NCBI GenBank assembly: GCA_958442925.1
Contig: CAUCIO010000097.1
Span: 1 to 8,147 of the forward strand
Length of the DNA: 8,147 bases
Source of the DNA: an uncultured Clostridium sp.
GTDB taxonomy: Bacteria > Bacillota > Clostridia > Lachnospirales > Lachnospiraceae
Reading direction: 5' to 3'
Shown: positions 1-6,110 of the stretch, piece after piece
How the letters are laid out: each line of letters starts with the position of its first letter
Numbering within the stretch: position 1 is the stretch's first letter
Made by a program: the position numbers and the translations under genes
Notes under the pieces: generated by a model
Seen by the model: only the letters and a program-made list of their open reading frames with translations
Database searches by the model: none
Told to the model about the DNA's origin: nothing

Positions 1-128
1 GATTCCATTCTTCTTAAATATTCCTCCACCATACTCACATTTGCAATGAGAAAAATCTCAATCAGGCAGGTGAGAAGGGTGGCATAAAAGATATTGGTCA
101 CTGTACGCGCCCGAAAGCGCCTGCTCAT
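1..128 (-). CDS. sensor histidine kinase, N-terminal fragment (cut by window edge)
   Basis: Only the first 42 codons are present; the frame stays open to the window edge. It begins MSRRFRARTV, a short basic cytoplasmic tail, followed by a hydrophobic segment at about residues 10-32 that reads as a transmembrane helix with an acidic residue (E24) inside it. The segment after it (VEEYLRR) would start an extracytoplasmic loop. No catalytic part is visible. The kinase call rests on context: the frame starts 4 nt after the stop of an OmpR-family response regulator, the usual regulator-kinase order, and has the N-terminal layout of a membrane sensor kinase. There is no good Shine-Dalgarno in front of the ATG, so translation is probably coupled to the regulator. 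A TTG five codons upstream (141-143) is a less likely start. Another membrane protein is possible. Confidence 0.7.
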   Translation of the reverse strand, partial: MSRRFRARTVTNIFYATLLTCLIEIFLIANVSMVEEYLRRME

Positions 129-132
129 ATCG

Positions 133-837
133 CTATTTTTCAATTTTGTAGCCTACCCCCCATACGGTAGTGATAATTTTGTTCTGTCTGGTATCCTCTT
201 TCATCTTTCCTCTGAGACGGCGGATATGTACCATAACTGTATTATTTGCCTCATAGACCTTTTCATTCCAGACCTTCTCAAAAATCTCGTCTGTGCTGAA
301 TACCCGGCCTGGATTGGAGGCCAGCAGATAGAGAATGTCAAATTCAATGGGAGTCAGCTTGATCTCCTCGTCGTAGACCGTTACCTTATGGTTATCCTTG
401 TTAATCACAAGTCCCTTAATTGAAATCTCATTCTTAACAGCCTGGACTGCATTGCTCTGAGGGTTCAGCTGGGTATAGCGGCGAAGCTGGGATTTTACCC
501 TGGCTGTCAGCTCCAGAGGGTTAAAGGGCTTCACCACATAATCGTCGGCTCCTGTTCCCAGACCCAGAATCTTATCCAGATCTGTTGACTTGGCGCTCAG
601 CATAATAATGGGAATATTGTTAGTCTCCCGGATCTTCCTGCACATCTCCAGGCCGTTCATTCCCGGCATCATAATGTCTAACAGGGCCAGATGGATATTT
701 TCCCTCTCCAGGATTTCCAGACCCTCCATGGCATTCTCCGCTTTGAACACCCGATATCCATCGCTGACCAGATAAATCTCCACCAGCTCGGCAATTTCCT
801 TCTCATCGTCAACGACTAATATATTAATTTCTGACAT
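133..837 (-). CDS. OmpR/PhoB-family response regulator, VanR-like
   Basis: This is a 234-residue cytoplasmic two-component regulator, a normal length for the family. The receiver domain spans residues 1-120: acidic pocket VDDE (D10, D11), phosphoacceptor D54 in LLDIMMPG, switch residue S81 and invariant K103 in VKPF. A winged-helix DNA-binding domain fills about residues 138-232, with the family motifs LTPIEFDIL, NNTVMVHIRRLRGKM and the C-terminus TVWGVGYKIEK. The ends of both domains resemble VanR-type regulators, but no van resistance genes are present, so this is a family resemblance and not a resistance call. The start is well set: GGGAGG lies 7 nt before the ATG. The gene follows ppk by 108 nt and precedes a putative sensor kinase. 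Its upstream gap carries a candidate extended -10, a perfect palindrome and 11-bp-phased repeats, so autoregulation is plausible. The signal it responds to is unknown; phosphate status is an inference from the neighbours. Confidence 0.93.
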   Translation of the reverse strand: MSEINILVVDDEKEIAELVEIYLVSDGYRVFKAENAMEGLEILERENIHLALLDIMMPGMNGLEMCRKIRETNNIPIIMLSAKSTDLDKILGLGTGADDYVVKPFNPLELTARVKSQLRRYTQLNPQSNAVQAVKNEISIKGLVINKDNHKVTVYDEEIKLTPIEFDILYLLASNPGRVFSTDEIFEKVWNEKVYEANNTVMVHIRRLRGKMKEDTRQNKIITTVWGVGYKIEK

Positions 838-857
838 GAAAAAACCTCCCTTATGGC

Positions 858-879
858 AGCGTCAGCATATGCTGACGCT
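858..879. promoter_or_regulatory. perfect 22-bp palindrome, candidate operator
   Basis: The half site AGCGTCAGCAT is followed immediately by its exact reverse complement with no spacer, centred on CATATG. It lies 6 nt upstream of the AAGGGAGG ribosome binding site of the response regulator gene and just downstream of a candidate extended -10. A spacer-less palindrome near +1 suits a dimeric repressor site. As RNA it would have an unfavourable loop, and no T-run follows directly on either strand, so a terminator is less likely. The binding protein is unknown. Confidence 0.5.
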
Positions 880-886
880 TCACTGC

Positions 887-895
887 ATTCTATCA
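887..895 (-). promoter_or_regulatory. candidate extended -10 promoter for the response regulator gene
   Basis: On the minus strand TGATAGAAT matches the extended -10 form TGnTATAAT, with 5 of 6 bases in the hexamer. No convincing -35 lies 17 bp upstream, which is tolerated for extended -10 promoters and would fit activator dependence. It predicts transcription starting near 880, at the edge of the 858-879 palindrome. Prediction only. Confidence 0.35.
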
Positions 896-924
896 ACAGT
901 TTACCATAAGAGAGGAAAAATTGC

Positions 925-946
925 TTTACTTTTCTCTTACATTTTC
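925..946 (+). promoter_or_regulatory. two 11-bp-phased TTTACT/CTTACA repeats, candidate regulator binding site
   Basis: TTTACT (925) and CTTACA (936) start exactly 11 bp apart, and a weaker TATTGT follows at 947 inside the end of ppk. The 18-mer 924-941 matches 5984-6001, upstream of the ATPase-ppx-ppk cluster, at 16 of 18 bases and in the same orientation relative to the genes. Repeats of about 11 bp are typical of OmpR/PhoB-family sites; the Bacillus PhoP box is TT(A/T/C)A(C/T)A repeated about every 11 bp. The repeats lie about 45-65 bp upstream of the predicted transcription start, a usual place for an activator. Confidence 0.4.
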
Positions 947-3090
947 TATTGTTCCATCGGAATGAAGACCCGGCGGTTTCTGGGATCTGCCGATTCCTCC
1001 ACAGCTCTGGCAGCCTCCACTGCCTCAATACAGAACTGCTCCTGTGCATTGACTTTCTGGCGTCCCCGCAGGCTCTTCTTTTTGTAGGTCCCGTCCGGCT
1101 GCAGAATATGAGCCTTCACATTGTCCTCCAGCTGCACATCTAAAATGTGAATCAGGCGCGCCTTTAAAGCCTCATCCTCCACTGGGAACAGGATCTCCAC
1201 ACGGCGATCCAGATTTCGCGGCATCCAGTCGGCGCTTCCCATGTAAATCTCCTGCCTTCCTCCATTTTCAAAGAGGAAAATCCGGCTGTGCTCCAGGAAA
1301 TTGCCTACGATGGAGCGCACCTCAATGTGTTCGCTGAGTCCCGGAACACCGGCCTTCAGGCAGCAGATTCCCCTGACAATCAGCTTAATTTCTACTCCTG
1401 CACAGGAGGCCTCATAGAGATTGGCAATGATCTCCTTATCACAGAGTGAGTTCATCTTGGCCACGATTCTGGCTGTCTTTCCCTCTTTTGCATATTTAAT
1501 CTCCCTCTGAATCAGCCGGAGGAATTTTCCTCTCAGCCAGAGCGGTGCCAGGGACAGTTTATTCCAGCCTAACGGCTCAGAATAGCCGGACAGCATGTTG
1601 AATACAGCAGTCGCATCCTCGCCAATCTGGCGGCTGCAGGTAAACAGGCCGCAGTCTGTGTAGAGCTTGGCTGTGGAATCATTGTAATTTCCTGTGCCCA
1701 GATGGACATAGCGGCGGATGCCGTCCTCCTCCCTGCGGACTACCAGAGTGATTTTACTGTGGGTTTTTAAGCCCAGAAGGCCGTAAATTACATGGCATCC
1801 TGCCTTCTCCAGCATTTTTGCCCAGTTAATATTGTTTTCCTCGTCAAAACGGGCCTTTAACTCTACCAGAACCGACACCTGCTTGCCGTTGTCCGCCGCC
1901 TCTGCCAGGGCTGCGATAATCGGAGAGTTGCCGCTGACACGATACAGAGTCTGCTTAATGGCAAGTACCTCCGGATCCCTGGCCGCCTTCTTAATAAAGT
2001 TCACCACCGGCTCAAAGGTCTCAAAGGGGTGGGTTAAGAGAATGTCATTCTTTCTGATATTGGTGAAGATGTCGTCCTCATTCATCAGAGCCGGGACCGG
2101 CTGAGGCGTATAGCCCGGCGCTTTGTACCTGTCAAAGCCCGGAAGGCCATAGACCTTCATTAACACAGTCAGATCCAGGGGACCGCTGATCTCATAGATC
2201 TCATCGTTTGTGACCTTTAACTCTTTTTTCAGAATTTTCAACAGACGTTTATCTGCCTTCTCCTCAATATCCAGACGGATGGCCTCTCCCCACTGGCGCT
2301 TTTTCAGCTGCCGCTCAATCTCCTTTAGCAGATCCTCCGCCTCATCCTCATCAATGCTCAGATCGGCGTTTCTCATCACACGGAAGGGGTGGGAACAGAT
2401 AATATCGTAGTTGAGGAACAGCTTCTCGATATTCCGCTCAATAATCTCCTCCAGAAAGATAACAGAGGTTCCCTCCTTCTCCTTCCCCTCCTCCGGCGGA
2501 ATCACAACGACTCTCGGCAGACCGCTGGGAACACGGACCATGGCAAAATCCAGCTCGGAATCGCCCTTTTTCTTCTTTACCAGGGCTGCAATATTCAGGG
2601 ATTTATTCCGGATCAGAGGGAATGGCCTGGAAGAATCCACGGCCATAGGTGTCAGCACCGGATACACCATCTCTTCAAAATAGCTGTCCACGTAAGTCCC
2701 CTCATATTTCGTCAGATGTTCATGAGAGGTAATGATTTTCAGACCATTCTGGCGCAGGGCCGGAAGCAGGGAACGGTTATACACATGGTACTGCTCCTCC
2801 ACCAGCTGATGGGTCTTTGCTTCAATGGCAGTCAGCTGCTCTGCAGCAGTCATGCCTGCAATGTCCCGCTTTGTATAATTGGCGTGAATCATATCCTTTA
2901 AGGAAGCCACCCGCACCATGAAAAACTCATCCAGGTTGGACGCTGTAATGCTTAAAAACTTCAGCCGGTCAAAGAGAGGCGTAGTCTTATCCTTGGCCTC
3001 CCCCAGCACTCTCCAGTTAAAGTCCAGCCAGCTCAGTTCTCGGTTTACATAATTTTTAGGTTCCCAGAATCTCTCGTTTCCTTCAGCCAT
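946..3090 (-). CDS. ppk: polyphosphate kinase (PPK1 family)
   Basis: This cytoplasmic or membrane-associated enzyme reversibly transfers the ATP gamma-phosphate onto inorganic polyphosphate. It is 714 residues long, full length for PPK1. The N-terminal domain carries NRELSWLDFNWRVL (17-30) and SNLDEFFMVR (51-60), with N52 the likely adenine-contact Asn. The two C-terminal phospholipase-D-like domains hold both catalytic histidines: H444 in LKTHSK, matching the autophosphorylated His of E. coli PPK (H435), and H601 in EHSRIF (matching H592). HLGTGNYND (463-471) and YMGSADWMPRNLDRR (616-630) are also typical. No key residue is missing. GGAGGAGG sits inside the end of ppx, and the ATG is 2 nt after the ppx stop, so the two are almost certainly co-transcribed and coupled. 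No terminator with a clear T-tract is visible between ppk and the response regulator gene, so some read-through is possible. Confidence 0.97.
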   Translation of the reverse strand: MAEGNERFWEPKNYVNRELSWLDFNWRVLGEAKDKTTPLFDRLKFLSITASNLDEFFMVRVASLKDMIHANYTKRDIAGMTAAEQLTAIEAKTHQLVEEQYHVYNRSLLPALRQNGLKIITSHEHLTKYEGTYVDSYFEEMVYPVLTPMAVDSSRPFPLIRNKSLNIAALVKKKKGDSELDFAMVRVPSGLPRVVVIPPEEGKEKEGTSVIFLEEIIERNIEKLFLNYDIICSHPFRVMRNADLSIDEDEAEDLLKEIERQLKKRQWGEAIRLDIEEKADKRLLKILKKELKVTNDEIYEISGPLDLTVLMKVYGLPGFDRYKAPGYTPQPVPALMNEDDIFTNIRKNDILLTHPFETFEPVVNFIKKAARDPEVLAIKQTLYRVSGNSPIIAALAEAADNGKQVSVLVELKARFDEENNINWAKMLEKAGCHVIYGLLGLKTHSKITLVVRREEDGIRRYVHLGTGNYNDSTAKLYTDCGLFTCSRQIGEDATAVFNMLSGYSEPLGWNKLSLAPLWLRGKFLRLIQREIKYAKEGKTARIVAKMNSLCDKEIIANLYEASCAGVEIKLIVRGICCLKAGVPGLSEHIEVRSIVGNFLEHSRIFLFENGGRQEIYMGSADWMPRNLDRRVEILFPVEDEALKARLIHILDVQLEDNVKAHILQPDGTYKKKSLRGRQKVNAQEQFCIEAVEAARAVEESADPRNRRVFIPMEQ

Positions 3091-3092
3091 AT

Positions 3093-4658
3093 CTATACCC
3101 TCCTCCTGTGCTTCAGCACTGGCTGAAGCCCGAAAATTTCCTCAAAAAACTCTGCCCTGTTCTCAAAGGACGCCCGCTCCAGAATAATGGTCTCCGGGCA
3201 GTTCGCTGTAATAACCAGCTTTCCGTCCCGAACTGCCATGGAAGCCCCTGCAAATTTCTGCCTGTGGCTCCGATCCATAGCGTTTGCCATACTCAAAATG
3301 GCAGTCAGCTTGGCAATCAGAATCGTCACTGCCCGTTTTGTCAGACCATTTCCCTCATACTGGGACAGGTCAGACTCCAGTTTCACTGCATCATAGGCAA
3401 AATCCTGATTGCAGTAATAAGCCACGTTCGCCACAATTTCTCTCTCCAGATGAGAAATACCGATAATTTCTGTAGCCATAATAATCTGGTAGCAGCTCTG
3501 AGTCTCCCGGCTGGAACTGATAAACTTGCCGCAGTCGTGAAGAATTGCCGCAATCCTTAAAAGCAGCCGTTCCCGCTCTCCCAGGCCATGGTATTTCTTC
3601 GTCACATCAAACAGCTCTGCTGAAAGCCGTTCTGTCTCCTGAATGTGATCTCCATGGCATTTGTAGCGCTTCGCCATATTTCTGGCGGAAGACAGGATAT
3701 CTCCGTTAAAATCGTGGCGCAGCTTTACCAGCTTCTTGTCCTGGGCGTACTCGGCAGCCATACCGTCGCAGAGACTGACTCCCGGAATCCACACAGTCTC
3801 CGCCCCTGTCATCTCTAAAATCCGTCCGTAAATTACAGCACTTGGAACCAGGATGGAAGCATATTCCCCGTCCATGCCGAACTCGTCTGCAATCTCGTCA
3901 GATGTCATAGACAGAAGCTTTCTGTAAAAACTCTTAAACTGCTCTGTGCTGACACGGTCTGATTCCATATGGCGGATTCCGCTTTTAGCCATGAAAAGGA
4001 TACTCTCTCCTGTGGCAATCAGGCTTTTAATTTCTTTTTCCTTCAGATAAATCCTGCGGAATGGATAGAGCTCATTGTCCACCAGCTCCTCGATGACAGG
4101 CACTACCTCCCCTGGGCTTAAGTTCCAGTGGGAAATCATTTCCCTGATTCTCAGACCTCCCAGGAACAGGTTCTGGGTGGACACCAGAGTGTCCTTGTCA
4201 AACAGGGAAATCTGAGTACTTCCAAAACCTACGTCGATAATAGCGGTTCCCTTCTGCACAATCTTGTGGAAAGCGGCATCCTTGGACGCCACCGCCTTGT
4301 AAGTCATCAGTCTCAGCTCTGAGTTATTGATGGACTTTACAGTCAGGCCGGTACGCACCCGGATCTGCTCTAAGACAATCTGACTGTTTTTCGCCTCACG
4401 CATGGCGCTGGTGGCATACGCCCGGTAGTCGGTAATCCGATAGCTTTTCATAATCTCGGAAAAGCCTTTTAATACCTGGCACATCTCCTCCACCAGGCTG
4501 TAGCTTATTTTTCTGTCATTGTAGGTATCCCTTCCAAGAGCCAGGACATGGCGGACATGATCCGTCTGCCTGATTCCAAAGCTCTGTGAAATCTCATAAA
4601 TGCCCATTTCCAGTTCAAAGGATCCTACATCGATTGCAGCAAACATTTTAATTGCCAT
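3093..4658 (-). CDS. ppx: Ppx/GppA-family phosphatase with C-terminal HD domain, divergent active site
   Basis: This is a 521-residue cytoplasmic protein of the exopolyphosphatase family, whose members trim polyP or hydrolyse pppGpp. The actin-like fold is visible as AAIDVGS (7-13), ATSAMREAKN (82-91), SELRL (113-117, with E114 aligning to the catalytic Glu of E. coli Ppx, E121), DVGFGSTQ (142-149) and ATGES (215-219). The C-terminal HD domain spans about 320-470: H338, H374-D375 in AAILHDCGKF, and ANAMDRSH (458-465). Several signatures are altered: IDxGSNS is GSFELE, DIGGGSTE is DVGFGSTQ with Q149 replacing the usual Glu, and the GTGGT-like loop is ATGES. It may therefore be a slow enzyme, have altered specificity, or act as a polyP sensor. 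GGAGG lies 6 nt before the ATG, which overlaps the upstream ATPase gene by 11 nt. Family assignment is firm; the exact substrate is not. Confidence 0.88.
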   Translation of the reverse strand: MAIKMFAAIDVGSFELEMGIYEISQSFGIRQTDHVRHVLALGRDTYNDRKISYSLVEEMCQVLKGFSEIMKSYRITDYRAYATSAMREAKNSQIVLEQIRVRTGLTVKSINNSELRLMTYKAVASKDAAFHKIVQKGTAIIDVGFGSTQISLFDKDTLVSTQNLFLGGLRIREMISHWNLSPGEVVPVIEELVDNELYPFRRIYLKEKEIKSLIATGESILFMAKSGIRHMESDRVSTEQFKSFYRKLLSMTSDEIADEFGMDGEYASILVPSAVIYGRILEMTGAETVWIPGVSLCDGMAAEYAQDKKLVKLRHDFNGDILSSARNMAKRYKCHGDHIQETERLSAELFDVTKKYHGLGERERLLLRIAAILHDCGKFISSSRETQSCYQIIMATEIIGISHLEREIVANVAYYCNQDFAYDAVKLESDLSQYEGNGLTKRAVTILIAKLTAILSMANAMDRSHRQKFAGASMAVRDGKLVITANCPETIILERASFENRAEFFEEIFGLQPVLKHRRRV

Positions 4659-5967
4659 AGCTTCCCTCCTCTATCTGTTCCGTTCCCAGCAGATGGGTAA
4701 TAAACTGGGATGCCGTCCGCCCGGACAGTCCTCCGTGGCTCAGTTCCCACTGATTTGCCTTTAAAAGCAGCTCCTCCTCCGGCATATGAATGTGATATCG
4801 GTCAGCCAGTACCCGGACAATCTGCTGGAATTCCTTTTTATCCGGAGCTCCATAGTAGATCGTCACGCCAAACCGCGCTACCAGGGACAGCTTCTCCTGA
4901 ACGGTGTCATTCTGGTGCAGGTCGTCGTCCAGCTCTCTCTTATCGCTGAACTTCTCCCGAATCAGATGGCGGCGGTTGGAGGTGGCATAAATCAGCACAT
5001 TATCCGGCCTTCTCCCCAGTCCGCCCTCAATCATGGCCTTTAAATATTTATACTCAATTTCATATTCCTCGAAAGAAAGATCGTCCATATAGATGATAAA
5101 TTTATAATTTCTGTCCTTCACCTGCTCTAAAATATCTCCCAGGCACTGAAACTGATGCTTATAGACTTCTATCATCCGCAGGCCCCTTCCATAATACTCA
5201 TGAAGGATCGCCTTGATGCTGGAGGATTTTCCCGTTCCGCTGTCCCCGAACAGCAGAACATTGTTGGCTTCCCTGCCCTCGATAAAGGCCTCTGTGTTCT
5301 CGATCAGCTTCTTCTTCTGCCGCTCATAACCCACCAGATCCTTAAGAGATACTGCCTCCACGCCGGTAATGGGTTCCATCCGGGCATTGCCTTCTGATCC
5401 AGTCACACGAAACGCCTGGTTTAATCCAAACTTTCCTACGCCAAATTCCCGGTAAAACTCTGCTGCCCTGCTTCTGAATTCCTCAGGGGTTTTGGCCTGC
5501 TCAAGCTCTTTCGCCAGCCTTAAAATGCGGTTTCTCACCCGCTCATCAAACCGGCGGCCCTTCCTGTCCGGCGCTTTGTAATCTGCTGCCAGATTCCACA
5601 CCTCCTTCAGGGAAAGCGCGTTTAAATCATACTGGCCAAGCCTCCAGAATACATAAAAGTCGTGGAGAGCCAGATCTTGTAAGCTTCCTGATACACTGCC
5701 CCGAATTTCACAGGCAATGCTGTATGGATTTTCATTTTCTGCCAGACAGAGCGCCAGAAAGCAAAACCATAAATTCCCCTCAAAACCATAGGTGTCTGCC
5801 AGGGAAATCAATTCGCCGGCGCACCAGGCTTCTTCGTTTTCTCCTTCTCTCACCTCTGTCCTGCTTACTCCAGGAACCGGATTTTTACAGTGTTCCAGCA
5901 GTCCTCCCATGCGGTCTAATAACTCCCCGTATTTTAAATTTCTGTACAAAATCAGATTGTGCTTCAT
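4648..5967 (-). CDS. DUF815-type AAA+ ATPase of unknown function
   Basis: This is a cytoplasmic protein of 439 residues from the chosen start. The first ~195 residues are helical and match nothing I recognise; no signal peptide or membrane segment is seen. The C-terminal half is a AAA+ module of the DUF815 type: Walker A GDSGTGKS at about 241-248, Walker B FIIYMDDLSFE at about 290-300, sensor-1 ATSNRR at about 328-333, a candidate arginine finger in ARFG (~365) and a sensor-2-like GLSGRT (~412-417). The nucleotide site looks intact. The frame could open at a TTG at 5973, but AAAGGA lies 8 nt before the ATG at 5967 and only 2 nt before the TTG, so the ATG is chosen. The end overlaps ppx by 11 nt, which implies coupled synthesis with Ppx and PPK. 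The family has no settled function; a remodelling or loading role in polyP metabolism is inference from context. Confidence 0.85.
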   Translation of the reverse strand: MKHNLILYRNLKYGELLDRMGGLLEHCKNPVPGVSRTEVREGENEEAWCAGELISLADTYGFEGNLWFCFLALCLAENENPYSIACEIRGSVSGSLQDLALHDFYVFWRLGQYDLNALSLKEVWNLAADYKAPDRKGRRFDERVRNRILRLAKELEQAKTPEEFRSRAAEFYREFGVGKFGLNQAFRVTGSEGNARMEPITGVEAVSLKDLVGYERQKKKLIENTEAFIEGREANNVLLFGDSGTGKSSSIKAILHEYYGRGLRMIEVYKHQFQCLGDILEQVKDRNYKFIIYMDDLSFEEYEIEYKYLKAMIEGGLGRRPDNVLIYATSNRRHLIREKFSDKRELDDDLHQNDTVQEKLSLVARFGVTIYYGAPDKKEFQQIVRVLADRYHIHMPEEELLLKANQWELSHGGLSGRTASQFITHLLGTEQIEEGSYGN

Positions 5968-5975
5968 TCCCAAAA

Positions 5976-5981
5976 TCCTTT
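5976..5981 (-). promoter_or_regulatory. ribosome binding site that fixes the AAA+ ATPase start
   Basis: AAAGGA on the minus strand is 8 nt from the ATG at 5967 but only 2 nt from the alternative TTG at 5973. The spacing favours the ATG. Confidence 0.6.
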
Positions 5982-5984
5982 CTC

Positions 5985-6028
5985 TTTACTTTTCCTTTAC
6001 AGTTCTCTTACCCCTTTTTTACAGTTCA
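5985..6028 (+). promoter_or_regulatory. four 11-bp-phased TTTACA-like repeats, candidate Pho-box-type operator
   Basis: The units TTTACTTTTCC (5985), TTTACAGTTCT (5996), CTTACCCCTTT (6007) and TTTACAGTTCA (6018) follow one another at exactly 11 bp. The 10-mer TTTACAGTTC occurs twice, 22 bp apart. A hexamer repeated once per helical turn is how OmpR/PhoB-family regulators bind, and the hexamer fits the Bacillus PhoP consensus TT(A/T/C)A(C/T)A. The array ends only 18 nt before the ATPase start codon, on the strand opposite the coding strand. That placement suits repression or roadblock better than classical activation. No convincing sigma-A promoter was found around it. The protein that binds is unknown; the response regulator in this window is the obvious candidate. 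Confidence 0.45.
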
Positions 6029-6088
6029 AGGGGCATCCCGCAGCTGGACTGTACATTGAATTGCCAGCCTGCTTCGGGCGCCCCTTGA
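6026..6088 (-). other. 63-nt imperfect hairpin in the pheA-ATPase gap, with a competing downstream fold
   Basis: The outer arms (6026-6034 and 6080-6088) pair over 9 bp, TCAAGGGGC with GCCCCTTGA. Inside are CCC/GGG (3 bp), GCAG/CTGC and CTGG/CCAG, separated by small bulges and closed by a 16-nt loop (6048-6063). No T-run follows on either strand, so it is not a standard intrinsic terminator. In the minus-strand RNA, CCCCUU of the 3' arm (6028-6033) could instead pair with AAGGGG at 6011-6016, a mutually exclusive 6-bp hairpin. I do not recognise it as a known riboswitch. It could be a processing signal, leader element or protein site. Confidence 0.5.
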
Positions 6089-6089
6089 T

Positions 6090-6102
6090 CGTGTTTGACA
6101 CG
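6090..6102. repeat. small 5-bp inverted repeat after pheA
   Basis: CGTGT and ACACG flank a 3-nt spacer, 8 nt after the pheA stop and directly before the larger hairpin. Together they form two tandem hairpins in the RNA. It is short enough to be chance. Confidence 0.3.
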
Positions 6103-6110
6103 TATTCTCT

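Noticed and set aside
133..837. Vancomycin-resistance regulator vanR
   Set aside because: The similarity is at family level. No vanH/A/X-type genes are present and the neighbours are polyP genes.
907..939. TAAGAGA/TCTCTTA inverted repeat as a ppk terminator
   Set aside because: The stem is only 7 bp and AT-rich, with a 19-nt loop and no T-run after it on the minus strand. The 3' T-rich part is better explained by the phased repeats.
816..1049. 77-residue minus-strand frame across the ppk end and the intergenic gap
   Set aside because: It overlaps ppk in another frame, has no recognisable domain, and its composition looks like shadow translation.
2389..2901. 170-residue plus-strand open frame
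   Set aside because: It lies wholly antisense within ppk, whose motifs are complete; no domain is recognisable.
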